Assembly (NCBI GenBank): GCA_910578115.1
Contig: CAJTPO010000037.1
Span: forward strand, 1 to 45,222
Direction: 5' to 3'
Source: an uncultured Lachnospiraceae bacterium
GTDB lineage: Bacteria > Bacillota > Clostridia > Lachnospirales > Lachnospiraceae
Length of the DNA: 45,222 nucleotides
Shown in pieces: positions 16,122 through 24,099 of this stretch (position 1 is the first letter of the stretch; each line of letters starts with the position of its first letter). Both the position numbers and the translations under genes were made by a program. The notes under the pieces are model-generated. The model searched no databases. It was not told the DNA's origin and saw only the letters and a program-made list of their open reading frames with translations.

Positions 16122-17624
16122 TTACTTTCCTGTAAATTCGTCTACCTGTCTCTGTGCTTCATCCATGACATCCTGCCAGCCCGCTTTCATCAGTTCTTCC
16201 TTGATATGCGGAATGACTGTTGCCGGATCCTGCACGCCGGTCATCACCTCACTGCGGTAACGGAGCCAGATCTCACGGCAGTTCGCCAGCTTATCCGCCA
16301 CTGCGGTGTTATCGAAGGTAAAGCCCATCATCACGGAAGATACTGCCGCTTCGTTGAGCGCCTTGACCTCTTCCCACTGGTTATACTCGTCCGTATCCTC
16401 CTGCGTTACCGTGAAGAAGCTGCCCTGGGTATAACCCGCCATCGCCCACTCATTGTTGATCTTGTGCGCCTTGCCGTCCGCGTTGTACTCGAAGTTCACG
16501 CCTTCCTCACCATAGAAGAACATGTCGCGCAGCTTGGTGTCCGTATTTACCATATCCAGGAACTGCAGACATTTCTCCGGATATTTGGTGTTGATGGATA
16601 CCATGTTCAAAGAACCTCTTACTGTCTCGTTGGAAAGGATCGTATCGCCGATCTTCTGTACCACTACGTCTTTGCCCATCTGCGGTCCCCAGGCCGTAAT
16701 GCCTGCCGACTCCCAGCCCTGTGCCACACGCCACATATTATAAACGCGGGCTTCCGACAGGGTGGATGCATCCGGATTGATGATGCCCTTCTGATACCAG
16801 TCATGCAGTGTCTCCAGCGCCGAGTAGATATCCGGCTCCTCCAGCGTAAAGCATACTCTTGCATCCTGGTCATCGTAACGCACGCCCAGAATCTGTGTGC
16901 CGGCACCGATCTGGTCATAAACGTCAAAGATGTAGTACACACCGTCGTTCTTCACGTAAACCGGATAATCATTCTTATCCGCCTTGAGTGTCTCGAAGGT
17001 CTCTGTCAGAGATTCGATCTCCGTCAGGGAAGCCAGATCCAGACCATACTCATCCACGATCTCCTTATCCCAGACCGCATAGTTGGAGATCGAGCTGTCT
17101 TTATAAGTAGGAATGCCGTAGATCCTGTCTTTCACCTTCACGCCGTCCCAGTATTTCTCCGGCATCAGCTCCATCAGCCCCGGCATATTGTCGGCCACCA
17201 TATCCGTGATATCATAGTAAGCGCCCAGATTGATGTCCGCGATATAGTTGTTGCCGTTACCGAAGATAATGTCGTAGGGTTCGTTGGTGCTGACGATGAT
17301 GTTACGTCTCTTGTCCCAGTCTCCCCAGGGAATGACTTCCATCTCGATGTTGACGCCGATCTTCTCACCCACGTATTCATTTACCTTTGCCACCCATGTG
17401 TCGTAGTTGGTGGGCATGCCGTTTCCGATGGTCACCCATTTCAGGTTTACGATCTCGCCGCTTGACGCTGCCGCAGACTCCGTGCCTGCGCCGGCTTCAT
17501 TTTGCCCCCCCCCGCTCGTTGAAGCGCCGAAAGCATTCTCATTGCCGCCGTTTCCGCATCCGGCAAGCATTCCTGCCGTCATCGCCGCCGCAATTCCTGC
17601 CGCTAAAACTTTCTTCAATTTCAT
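16122..17624 (-). CDS. ABC transporter sugar-binding lipoprotein
   Basis: This is a 500-residue extracellular solute-binding protein. It has a signal peptide with lipobox LAGC (Cys23), a short low-complexity linker rich in Gly, Ala and Ser, then a family 1-type binding fold with GVKVKDRIYGIPTYKDSS and a C-terminal part resembling DUF3502-type LplA proteins. With the two permeases upstream it forms an oligosaccharide importer, here probably for oligomannose released by the GH85 enzyme. The start ATG has AGGAGG upstream. The linker is encoded by a G9 homopolymer at about codons 37-39, where slippage would destroy the reading frame. Confidence 0.92.
   Translation of the reverse strand: MKLKKVLAAGIAAAMTAGMLAGCGNGGNENAFGASTSGGGQNEAGAGTESAAASSGEIVNLKWVTIGNGMPTNYDTWVAKVNEYVGEKIGVNIEMEVIPWGDWDKRRNIIVSTNEPYDIIFGNGNNYIADINLGAYYDITDMVADNMPGLMELMPEKYWDGVKVKDRIYGIPTYKDSSISNYAVWDKEIVDEYGLDLASLTEIESLTETFETLKADKNDYPVYVKNDGVYYIFDVYDQIGAGTQILGVRYDDQDARVCFTLEEPDIYSALETLHDWYQKGIINPDASTLSEARVYNMWRVAQGWESAGITAWGPQMGKDVVVQKIGDTILSNETVRGSLNMVSINTKYPEKCLQFLDMVNTDTKLRDMFFYGEEGVNFEYNADGKAHKINNEWAMAGYTQGSFFTVTQEDTDEYNQWEEVKALNEAAVSSVMMGFTFDNTAVADKLANCREIWLRYRSEVMTGVQDPATVIPHIKEELMKAGWQDVMDEAQRQVDEFTGK
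17515..17523 (-). repeat. G9 homopolymer in the binding-protein gene
   Basis: Nine consecutive C on the plus strand read as nine G in the coding strand and encode three glycines in the linker directly after the lipobox. The tract is in frame in this sequence. Tracts of this length are prone to slippage, so this is a possible contingency locus or a sequencing-error hotspot. Confidence 0.9.
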
Positions 17625-17678
17625 GTTCTTCCTCCTTGTTATATTGAACTTTTTATGGTTACCAAATTGTTTCCTGCT

Positions 17679-18596
17679 TTATTCCTTCACCGACCCGATT
17701 GTCAGACCGGAAATAAAGTACTTCTGGAAAAACGGATAGGTACATGCGATCGGCACGATGATCACGATCGCGATCGCCATTCTCACACTCTCTGTCGGCA
17801 TGGACAGTTTGTACTGCTGCAGAGACAGGCCGCCGTAAGGGTTGTTGGCAATGTACTCGATATTCTTCTGCATATTGTTCAACAATGACTGCAGGGTCTG
17901 TTTCTTCGTATCCTGTATGTACAGGGATGCCTGGAACCAGTCGTTCCAGTAGCCGAAAGCCGCAAACATACCGATCGTCGCCATGACCGGCTTGGAGATC
18001 GGCAGCACGATCTGCGACCAGATCCTGAACTGTCCCGCACCGTCTATCTTGGCGGATTCGATGATCGAATCCGGCACTGTCGTCCGAAAGAACGTCCGGC
18101 AGATCGTCACACTGAACGCGGAGCAGGCCAGCGGCAGGATCAGCGCCCAGATGCTGTTGTTCAATCCCAGGATATTATTTACCACCACGTAGCTTGCCAG
18201 CATACCGCCGTTAAATACCATGGGAATGAAGATCAGCCACGTATAGATTGTCTTTAACTTAAAGTTCCTTCTGGAAACCACATATCCCATGGAAGTGTTG
18301 AGGGCGATCGAGATGATCGTACCGACAACCGTCACCAGCACGGACATAAATGCCGCGCGCAGGATCGTCATGCGCTCATTCCACAGAAAGTTGTAGGCCG
18401 AGGAGGAAAGCGCCTGCGGGATCAGCTGATAACCGTTGGCCCGGATCGCCTCCTCATCCGTGATGGATATGGAAAATACAAACAACAGCGGAATCACACA
18501 CAGCACTGCCAGGATCAGAAAGACCACGTTAAAAACAATATTGGTAGAAGTTTTGATCTGGTTCAGCGACTGTCCGCTTTTTTCTTTACTTGTCAC
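17679..18596 (-). CDS. Carbohydrate ABC transporter permease (YtcP/LplC-like)
   Basis: This inner-membrane permease of about 305 residues has six predicted transmembrane helices, the first near FNVVFLILAVLCVIPLLFVF. The EAA loop that contacts the ATPase is ESAKIDGAGQFRIWSQIVLP. It ends with the family-typical GLTIGSVKE. It pairs with the LplB-like permease upstream, 15 bp away. The start is preferred at the GTG at 18596, about 9 bases from AGGAGGAG; an earlier in-frame GTG at 18605 abuts the ribosome site. No ATPase gene is nearby, so a shared MsmK-type ATPase elsewhere probably powers it. Confidence 0.92.
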   Translation of the reverse strand: MTSKEKSGQSLNQIKTSTNIVFNVVFLILAVLCVIPLLFVFSISITDEEAIRANGYQLIPQALSSSAYNFLWNERMTILRAAFMSVLVTVVGTIISIALNTSMGYVVSRRNFKLKTIYTWLIFIPMVFNGGMLASYVVVNNILGLNNSIWALILPLACSAFSVTICRTFFRTTVPDSIIESAKIDGAGQFRIWSQIVLPISKPVMATIGMFAAFGYWNDWFQASLYIQDTKKQTLQSLLNNMQKNIEYIANNPYGGLSLQQYKLSMPTESVRMAIAIVIIVPIACTYPFFQKYFISGLTIGSVKE

Positions 18597-18611
18597 TTTG
18601 TGCACCTCCTC

Positions 18612-19595
18612 CTATATAATCCTGTTCTCGTTGTCAAGTTTACTTACCACCCAGTTGGCCAGCAGGATCGTAGCACAGCTGCAGATCGCCTGGAAGAATG
18701 ACGCCGCCGCCGTCTGTCCGATCGGTGAGGATGACTGGATCGACATGTAGATGAACGTGTCAAATGTGGATGCCGTCGTATATAACGATGCCGGCAGCTG
18801 TCCTGTTACCTGAAAGAACAGACCGAAATCCGAGTTGAAGATCTTACCGCAGTCCAAGATCAGCATCATGATGAAGACCGGCTTGATGGCAGGCAGTGTA
18901 ATGTGTCTTGCCTGCTGCGCCTTGGTGGCGCCGTCCATCACAGCCGCCTCGTACAGTGAAGGATCAATTCCGGTAATACTTGCCAGATAAAGCACCATAC
19001 CATATCCCATACCCTTCCAGGTATTGAGGAAGATGATGATGAAAGGCCAGTACTTCGGTTCCTGATACCACATGATCCCTTCGCCGCCCATCGCTCTGAT
19101 GATGCCGTTGACGTAACCTCTCTCCGGTGTCAGCAGGGCGTATACGAAATAACTGATCACAACCCATGACATAAAATAAGGAAGAAACATCATCGTCTGG
19201 TATACCTTCGATCCACGTTTGTTGCGCATGTTGCTCAGCATCAACGCGCCTCCCACCGCAACACTGGCGCTGATGATGATAAATGCGATGTTGTAGAGGA
19301 TCGTGTTACGCAGCAGCATCGAAAACGAGTTGGACGTGAAGAAATACTTGAAGTTGCCAAACCCGGCCCATTCGCTGTGCAGCAGGTTGTAGATAAACCC
19401 GTGTCCGCCGGGCGACAGCTTGTATACCTTGAATGCTATGATGATGCCGAACATCGGCAGATAAGAAAAGATCAAAAACCACAGCAATGTAGGCAGTGAC
19501 AGCAGGAATAATTCCGTGTCGTCCTTGGACCAGCGCTTTTTCCGGGGCTTCACAGACGGTGTCTTTCCTCCGGCAAGCGTTTTTTTCCTTTCCAT
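18612..19595 (-). CDS. ABC transporter permease (LplB-like)
   Basis: This is the 327-residue partner permease, with about six transmembrane helices starting near LLWFLIFSYLPMFGIIIAF, which carries the typical FSYLPMFGI signature of LplB-type permeases. The EAA loop is YEAAVMDGATKAQQARHITL. It is the first gene of the minus-strand glycan operon. Its start is preceded by GGAGGT, and the operon promoter with phased TTAACA repeats lies just upstream. Confidence 0.93.
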   Translation of the reverse strand: MERKKTLAGGKTPSVKPRKKRWSKDDTELFLLSLPTLLWFLIFSYLPMFGIIIAFKVYKLSPGGHGFIYNLLHSEWAGFGNFKYFFTSNSFSMLLRNTILYNIAFIIISASVAVGGALMLSNMRNKRGSKVYQTMMFLPYFMSWVVISYFVYALLTPERGYVNGIIRAMGGEGIMWYQEPKYWPFIIIFLNTWKGMGYGMVLYLASITGIDPSLYEAAVMDGATKAQQARHITLPAIKPVFIMMLILDCGKIFNSDFGLFFQVTGQLPASLYTTASTFDTFIYMSIQSSSPIGQTAAASFFQAICSCATILLANWVVSKLDNENRII

Positions 19596-19633
19596 TCTCT
19601 TTACCTCCTTTGTTTATATTTTATTTATTTTTG

Positions 19634-19672
19634 TTAACAATAAATTAACATTAATTAACAAGAATGTCAACA
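19634..19672. promoter_or_regulatory. Phased direct repeats of TTAACA over the operon promoter
   Basis: TTAACA occurs at 19634, 19645 and 19655 and as TCAACA at 19667, at intervals of 11, 10 and 12 bp. The repeats therefore sit on one face of the helix and cover both the -35 and -10 region of the predicted minus-strand promoter. This suits cooperative regulator binding or intrinsic curvature. Confidence 0.5.
19642..19670 (-). promoter_or_regulatory. Candidate promoter of the N-glycan operon
   Basis: On the minus strand a perfect -35, TTGACA (19670-19665), is followed after 17 bp by a poor -10, TAATTT (19647-19642). The AT-rich leader then leads to GGAGGT and the first permease ATG at 19595. 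The poor -10 suggests regulation. Confidence 0.5.
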
Positions 19673-19772
19673 AGAACATGCAGATTTGTTATTATTTTTT
19701 TAGAATTCGTAGTTTCATTGTGCATATTGTTTTTTAACTGTCATATTTATGGCTATTTATCGAATACCAAAG

Positions 19773-19932
19773 TTTACAAACATTAAGTTTACACTTCCGT
19801 TTCAGCATGTTAACAGTGTAAATCCCATTTTTCAGCAAAAGATAGTGCGCTTTTTATCAAAACGCACTGAAATTTAGAGATATATGTATGCTTTATTTTT
19901 GATTATTACTGGTCGATATTAACATTTGTAAA
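19773..19932. promoter_or_regulatory. Further TTWACA half-sites and near-palindromes in the divergent region
   Basis: TTTACA occurs at 19773 and 19788. Two near-palindromes combine TTAACA and TGTAAA: at 19810-19822 with 1 bp between halves and at 19919-19932 with 2 bp. The second lies just upstream of the predicted lacI promoter. They could be operators of the adjacent LacI-type regulator or of another regulator; typical LacI operators have a central CG, which these lack. Confidence 0.35.
19844..19868. repeat. Inverted repeat in the divergent regulatory region
   Basis: AGTGCG (19844-19849) pairs with CGCACT (19863-19868), with a T-rich and an A-rich segment inside that can extend the stem. 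It lies midway between the two promoters. It could insulate the divergent units or bind a regulator. Confidence 0.4.
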
Positions 19933-19940
19933 CTCATTTA

Positions 19941-19969
19941 TTGTTTTTTTCTTTATACTGTGGTATACT
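19941..19969 (+). promoter_or_regulatory. Candidate promoter of the LacI-type regulator
   Basis: TTGTTT at 19941-19946 and TATACT at 19964-19969 are 17 bp apart, and TGG just before TATACT makes an extended -10. This gives a start near 19976 and a leader of about 190 nt. Confidence 0.6.
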
Positions 19970-19975
19970 GTTATA

Positions 19976-20015
19976 GTAAACGACATAACAAATTTCTGTT
20001 TTTAATGTCGTTAAC
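19976..20015 (+). promoter_or_regulatory. Inverted repeat at the predicted lacI transcript start
   Basis: GTAAACGACAT (19976-19986) and ATGTCGTTAAC (20005-20015) match at 10 of 11 positions as an inverted repeat with an 18-nt gap. It begins at the predicted transcription start, so it may be an operator for autoregulation or a 5' stem protecting the transcript. Confidence 0.45.
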
Positions 20016-20165
20016 TATAGATAATAGTTCAGATTTCCCGCCATGCAACAGGAGCGACTGGACCAGTATTATGAAAGTACAGTGAAAGTACCATGTACGA
20101 CGTGCGCGGTCATACCCGCTAATCTGACAGGCCACAAATAATCAACCGCAACGCAGGAGTTTTCT

Positions 20166-21179
20166 ATGGAAAAAGTAACGATGAAAGATATCGCTGACGC
20201 CCTCAACATATCGAGAGTTACCGTCAGCAAAGCATTTAACAACCAGGCCGGCGTATCGGACGCTCTTCGTGAGACGATCTTCGACAAAGCACGGGAACTG
20301 GGTTATACGAAACTGCCCTATCAGGCACAGACAGGCAGCCAGGCGCCGGCTGCGCAGGAAGAACGGACCGTGGCTCTGGTGGTGTCAAGGCCGGAGTCTT
20401 CTTTTTTCTGGACCGGCATCATACACCGTATGGCACAGGAACTTTCCGAATATAATATCAATCTGATGTATGTCTATGTGCCTTCCACTTTTACCAGGGA
20501 CTTCGTGCTGCCGTCCGTCCTCTTTGGCAGTACCCTGTCCGGCATCGCCGTGGTAAACGTATACGATCCCGTCATATTGGGGATGGTCAACGACCTTCCT
20601 CTGCCGAAGGTCTTTCTGGACACCATTCCGACCCTGACGGACCGGAAGCTGAACGGCGATCTGCTGCTGATCGAAGGCTACCGCACCGAGGCCGAGATCA
20701 CCGAATCTCTGATCCTGGACGGTCATAAGGAGATCGGCTTCATCGGCGACATCAACTATGCGCAGACCAACAAAGAACGGTATCTGGGTTACCGCGAAAG
20801 CATGGACAGATATAAGCTGCCCATCCGCCCGGAATACTGCTGCATCGACAGCATGGGCGTCTTTTCTTATGGGAAGGAGATCTATGCCTATCTGGACGGC
20901 CTCTCGCAGTGGCCCACCTCCTTTGTATGCGTCAGCGATTATGTGGCTCACTTTGTACAGCAGTATCTGAGCGATCATCAGCAGAAACTGCCGCACCCTG
21001 TCGTACTGACCGGCTTCGACAACACCGACGAGTACACCAATGTCTCCGGCCGCATCACCACCGCCAACGTTCCCACCGGGCTTCTCGGCAAACGCATGGC
21101 CCTGCAGCTGCTGTTTCGGACCAACCATCCCGACGCGCCCGATGAGCTGACTTTTATTAAGCCTTCTATTATAAAGTAG
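20166..21179 (+). CDS. LacI-family transcriptional regulator, probable regulator of the N-glycan locus
   Basis: This 337-residue protein starts with a classic LacI helix-turn-helix, VTMKDIADALNISRVTVSKA (residues 4-23), followed by the hinge. Residues about 65-335 form a periplasmic-binding-like sensor domain, with ESLILDGHKEIGFIGDINYA and a typical FDNTDEYTNVSGRITT motif. The ATG has CAGGAG 6 bases before it. It is divergent from the glycan operon across a 570-bp regulatory gap, the usual arrangement of a local sugar regulator. The inducer is unknown; a mannosyl oligosaccharide is likely. A bidirectional hairpin follows the stop. Confidence 0.92.
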   Translation: MEKVTMKDIADALNISRVTVSKAFNNQAGVSDALRETIFDKARELGYTKLPYQAQTGSQAPAAQEERTVALVVSRPESSFFWTGIIHRMAQELSEYNINLMYVYVPSTFTRDFVLPSVLFGSTLSGIAVVNVYDPVILGMVNDLPLPKVFLDTIPTLTDRKLNGDLLLIEGYRTEAEITESLILDGHKEIGFIGDINYAQTNKERYLGYRESMDRYKLPIRPEYCCIDSMGVFSYGKEIYAYLDGLSQWPTSFVCVSDYVAHFVQQYLSDHQQKLPHPVVLTGFDNTDEYTNVSGRITTANVPTGLLGKRMALQLLFRTNHPDAPDELTFIKPSIIK

Positions 21180-21237
21180 GGACCCGGGCGTATCTTATCT
21201 TTACAGGTAACGAATCGTTAACGACAGACCGGACTTT

Positions 21238-21279
21238 AAAAACCGCCGGGACATAATTTTCTATGTCTCAGCGGTTTTC
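21238..21279. terminator. Bidirectional terminator between lacI and the DUF4179 gene
   Basis: AAAACCGC (21239-21246) pairs with GCGGTTTT (21271-21278), continued inside by GACATA/TATGTC. The A and T runs flank the stem on both sides, so it can serve both convergent genes. Confidence 0.8.
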
Positions 21280-21300
21280 TGATCTTCCAGACTCCGTAAA

Positions 21301-22401
21301 TCACTCCACCCTAAACGTCACCATCCACTTTCCTTCCACGCTTTCACCGCTGTTGTGAAAGATGCCGTACAAGGAATAATTCTCCAGATCTTCCCTGTTC
21401 TCGATCTTATTGATAAACCAATATTCATAGAACTGATAACTGGTCTCCCCGATCTCTTCCTGCCAGCTAACACTGAAATCCGCACAATACTCATTCCCTG
21501 CCGCATCCACCAGAACTTCCTCCACATGTCTGTCCGCATGGTGAGTATCGCCCATACAGATCTGCAGCCGCAGCACACCGTCCATGTAAGCGGACCCTGT
21601 CACTGTGAAATCCTCCGCCGCACAGTCCTCCACATCCATCAGGTCAAGCACAGCCTGCTGCCAGCGCGGGTCATCCGATGTGCCCTCTATCCTCTTCAGG
21701 GACGCCGGCAGATCCTCTTCATCCATCATACCGCCCATACCACTGAGGTGCACCACCTTAGTCTCTGCAGACTCACGGACATCCGCCAGATCGATCGTGC
21801 GCCGCTCTTTCATTTTGTTACAGAGAATCTCCCTGACCGAAAACCGAAGTTTCCCTGCCCATTCCCCGCCGGAACTGCGCACCTCTATTTTGAAATAAGC
21901 CCTTCCCGTTTCCTCGTCATAGGTCAGGAAATGACACCCGCCCACAAACTGATCCGCCCCTATGCCGGACAGATGATAGCTGTCAAACAGATCCACCGGT
22001 CCGTGAATCCTGTCAAACGCGCTGCCCTCCTCATCCCGCACGGAAACGATGATCTCCGCCGCATCCCCCTGCAGGTCGACAGCCTCCACCTCCATCGTGA
22101 TCCCCTGACTGGAACTGCTCTTCTCCACCGGAACAAGCCTGTCAGCCAGCCCCGGGGAAACAAATTCGATCACCCTGTAGAAAGCCGGGATCTGTGCGGC
22201 GCAGACCGGCAGCACCGCAAATCCGCCTGCACACACTGCCAGAAACACCGCGGCCACAGCCGCCACTGTCCTTATCTTCCCTCTGTTTCTCCGGGGAGGC
22301 GCTCCCTGCGCTTCCTCTGCCTGCCGCAGCACCGCAGACATGACCTGCTGCGAAGGCGTCACCTCATCATAGGCTCTTCTATACTTTTCTGCAAACATCA
22401 T
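21301..22401 (-). CDS. DUF4179 membrane protein, probable anti-sigma factor
   Basis: This 366-residue protein has a cytoplasmic N-terminus of about 45 residues, one transmembrane helix (about 46-68) with a basic preceding segment, and an extracytoplasmic DUF4179-like domain beginning near ITMEVEAVDLQGDAAEIIV. This layout, and the 4-bp overlap with the ECF-type sigma gene upstream, match the sigma/anti-sigma pairs of Clostridia and Bacilli. The role as anti-sigma factor is inferred from context; the stimulus is unknown. Confidence 0.82.
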   Translation of the reverse strand: MMFAEKYRRAYDEVTPSQQVMSAVLRQAEEAQGAPPRRNRGKIRTVAAVAAVFLAVCAGGFAVLPVCAAQIPAFYRVIEFVSPGLADRLVPVEKSSSSQGITMEVEAVDLQGDAAEIIVSVRDEEGSAFDRIHGPVDLFDSYHLSGIGADQFVGGCHFLTYDEETGRAYFKIEVRSSGGEWAGKLRFSVREILCNKMKERRTIDLADVRESAETKVVHLSGMGGMMDEEDLPASLKRIEGTSDDPRWQQAVLDLMDVEDCAAEDFTVTGSAYMDGVLRLQICMGDTHHADRHVEEVLVDAAGNEYCADFSVSWQEEIGETSYQFYEYWFINKIENREDLENYSLYGIFHNSGESVEGKWMVTFRVE

Positions 22402-22937
22402 AAACCTCCTAACTGATCCTTCAATATCCGTCTTGCCCGCGTCAGTCGCGTCCTGACCGTTGACGCCCTGGATCCTGTGGCTTTTCCGATCTCCTCTACC
22501 GACATTTCTTCATAATAGAAGAGATGGATCACGACTCTGTACTTTTCCGGGAGCCTCTTTACTGTCTCGATCAGCTTCCGGTTCTCCTCTGTCTCCATGT
22601 CCGTCCCAACGGCTGCCACAGCGGATGTATCCAGTACGGAACCGTCTTTTGCACACTGCCCTGCATCACATGATACGGCCGTCTCCCAATACGCTGCCCG
22701 GCGCCGGACCCACGGCGATTTCCAATGATTCTTACAACGGTTGACCGTCACTCTCACGAACCATGCCTTTTCATGTTCATGACTTTCAAATACCGGCCGC
22801 CGCTTAATATACTGCATGAAGACATCCTGGTAAATGTCGTCCGCATCCGCCCCGCTCTTCACCAGGGAAAAAGCCAGCCTGTATACCAGATCAGAATTGC
22901 GTCTGATCACTTCTTCACGTGAATCTTCCTTATGCAT
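22398..22937 (-). CDS. RNA polymerase sigma factor, ECF-type sigma-70 family
   Basis: The 179-residue protein has a region 2 (about 12-80, with DADDIYQDVFMQYIKRRP) and a region 4 (about 120-175, with LPEKYRVVIHLFYYEEMSVE and STVRTRLTRARRILK). It lacks regions 1 and 3, as ECF factors do. Its ATG is preceded by AAGGA, with a further AAGGAGG upstream. It is the first gene of a coupled pair with DUF4179. Confidence 0.92.
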   Translation of the reverse strand: MHKEDSREEVIRRNSDLVYRLAFSLVKSGADADDIYQDVFMQYIKRRPVFESHEHEKAWFVRVTVNRCKNHWKSPWVRRRAAYWETAVSCDAGQCAKDGSVLDTSAVAAVGTDMETEENRKLIETVKRLPEKYRVVIHLFYYEEMSVEEIGKATGSRASTVRTRLTRARRILKDQLGGL

Positions 22938-23032
22938 AAGTTCCTTCTGCCTCCTTCACAGATAATACAATCCAAGCCGTAAAAAAGCTACAGACAAAAA
23001 ATTTTTTTTGCATAAAATCCATTCTTTTTCAC

Positions 23033-23046
23033 CACAATACATTGTG
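23033..23046. promoter_or_regulatory. Palindromic site CACAAT-AC-ATTGTG upstream of the first XRE gene
   Basis: This is a palindrome with 6-bp arms and a 2-bp centre, lying between the sigma gene and the first XRE gene. It resembles the ACAAC/GTTGT palindromes before the second XRE gene and may be an operator for one or both regulators. Confidence 0.4.
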
Positions 23047-23092
23047 TATTTTCCCCGAATATCACTTTTTATTTACTTTTGGCAATCCGTTT

Positions 23093-23119
23093 TTTTGCTG
23101 TGTGATAATGACTTTGACA
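23093..23119 (+). promoter_or_regulatory. Conserved control block upstream of the first XRE gene
   Basis: The block contains TTTTTGCTGTGTGATAATG, then TTGACA at 23114-23119. A near copy, TTTTTGTTGTGTAATAATAG then TTGACA, precedes the second XRE gene. A TG-extended -10 (GATAAT or AATAAT) can be read in each copy; alternatively TTGACA is a -35. The conservation itself is clear. Confidence 0.5.
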
Positions 23120-23175
23120 TATATTTCAACCCCGTCATACAGCTCAATTTTACGGCGGGCCAAGTGGAGGTATCC

Positions 23176-23520
23176 ATGAAAGAACTAAGACAACTGATCC
23201 GTGATCTACGCGAAGATCACGACCTGACACAACGGGAAGTTGCCGCCTACCTTGGTGTTTCCCAACAGACCTATTCCAATTACGAAAACGGCGTCCGTGA
23301 GATACCTACCAATACAGTAGTATCGCTGGCCCGATTCTATAAAGTCAGCACCGATTATCTCCTGAATTCGAACAGCGGTTATCTTGGCAACACAAACTTA
23401 AACAGTACTTATCTGGATCAAACTACCCTGCACGACATCATGTACGATATTCAGGGGCTGGATGAGGACGCACGCAAGGAGCTTTTACGATTCATCCGTT
23501 TTCTGGGTCATTCTGAATAA
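23176..23520 (+). CDS. XRE-family helix-turn-helix regulator (first of a tandem pair)
   Basis: This 114-residue protein has an N-terminal Cro/CI-type HTH (about 5-58), with LTQREVAAYLGVSQQTYSNY, then YKVSTDYLL, which is characteristic of small Firmicutes XRE repressors. A short C-terminal helical part ends in ELLRFIRFLG. The ATG at 23176 has GGAGG 5 bases before it; a longer upstream frame has no such site. It is clearly paralogous to the next gene along its whole length. Confidence 0.9.
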   Translation: MKELRQLIRDLREDHDLTQREVAAYLGVSQQTYSNYENGVREIPTNTVVSLARFYKVSTDYLLNSNSGYLGNTNLNSTYLDQTTLHDIMYDIQGLDEDARKELLRFIRFLGHSE

Positions 23521-23543
23521 AATTCGGTTTTTATCGCTTTCTT

Positions 23544-23633
23544 ACAACATTTTGTTGTCTGATAATTTATTTTAATTCATTTCGAATCCTTTTCCATCTA
23601 ACAACTTTTTGTTGTGTAATAATAGTTTTGACA
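23544..23633 (+). promoter_or_regulatory. Two operator-like palindromes and promoter before the second XRE gene
   Basis: ACAACATTTTGTTGT at 23544-23558 and ACAACTTTTTGTTGT at 23601-23615 are 15-bp palindromic sites differing at one base, 57 bp apart. Each is followed closely by an AT-rich -10-like box (GATAAT, AATAAT). The second continues into TTGACA at 23628-23633. They fit autoregulation by the flanking XRE proteins. Confidence 0.5.
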
Positions 23634-23663
23634 ATATTTTATGGATAAAAGGGAGGATCTCAT

Positions 23664-24011
23664 ATGAAAGAACTTCGTAAAATACTGCGGGAACTTCGAG
23701 TCGACCATGACTTGAAACAGGAGACCGTCGCCAATTATCTGGGGATCGAACAGCAAAGCTATTCCAATTACGAGAATGGCAACCGCGGGATTCCCCTCTG
23801 GGTGGTGATCAAGTTGTCTGATTATTACAAAGTGAGCACCGACTATCTCCTCGGTGCAGATTCCAACTGCCTTGGCAGCCCCAACCTGCAAAAATCATAT
23901 CTGAACAATATTACAATGCACGATGTCCTGTATGACATCCAGAAATTGGACTCAGACAACCGCAAGGATCTCTTACGATATCTCAACTACTTGAAATATA
24001 TCAGCCGGTAA
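23664..24011 (+). CDS. XRE-family helix-turn-helix regulator (second of a tandem pair)
   Basis: The 115-residue protein shares its architecture with the upstream gene: HTH with LKQETVANYLGIEQQSYSNY, then YKVSTDYLLGA, and a C-terminal segment with DVLYDIQKLD and DLLRYLNYLK. The start has GGGAGG upstream. Roughly half of the residues match the first copy by eye, indicating an old duplication. Their targets are unknown. Confidence 0.9.
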   Translation: MKELRKILRELRVDHDLKQETVANYLGIEQQSYSNYENGNRGIPLWVVIKLSDYYKVSTDYLLGADSNCLGSPNLQKSYLNNITMHDVLYDIQKLDSDNRKDLLRYLNYLKYISR

Positions 24012-24027
24012 ATCCTCTAAAACGTAC

Positions 24028-24077
24028 ATACCGCAGGGAACTCCCGGAAAGAAAAGTCCGGTAGTTCCCTGCGGTAT
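24028..24077. terminator. Long hairpin between XRE and ABC ATPase genes
   Basis: A 15-bp perfect stem (24028-24042 with 24063-24077) continues after one mismatch with CCGGA/TCCGG, closing an 8-nt loop. It separates convergent genes. There is no T run on either side, so it may be an imperfect terminator or a 3'-end protecting structure. Confidence 0.55.
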
Positions 24078-24099
24078 GCCGCTGCCCTGTTTAAAACCG

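Noticed and set aside
19634..19672. CRISPR-like direct repeats
   Set aside because: The units are 6 bp with 4-6-bp gaps over a promoter; there are no spacers or cas genes.
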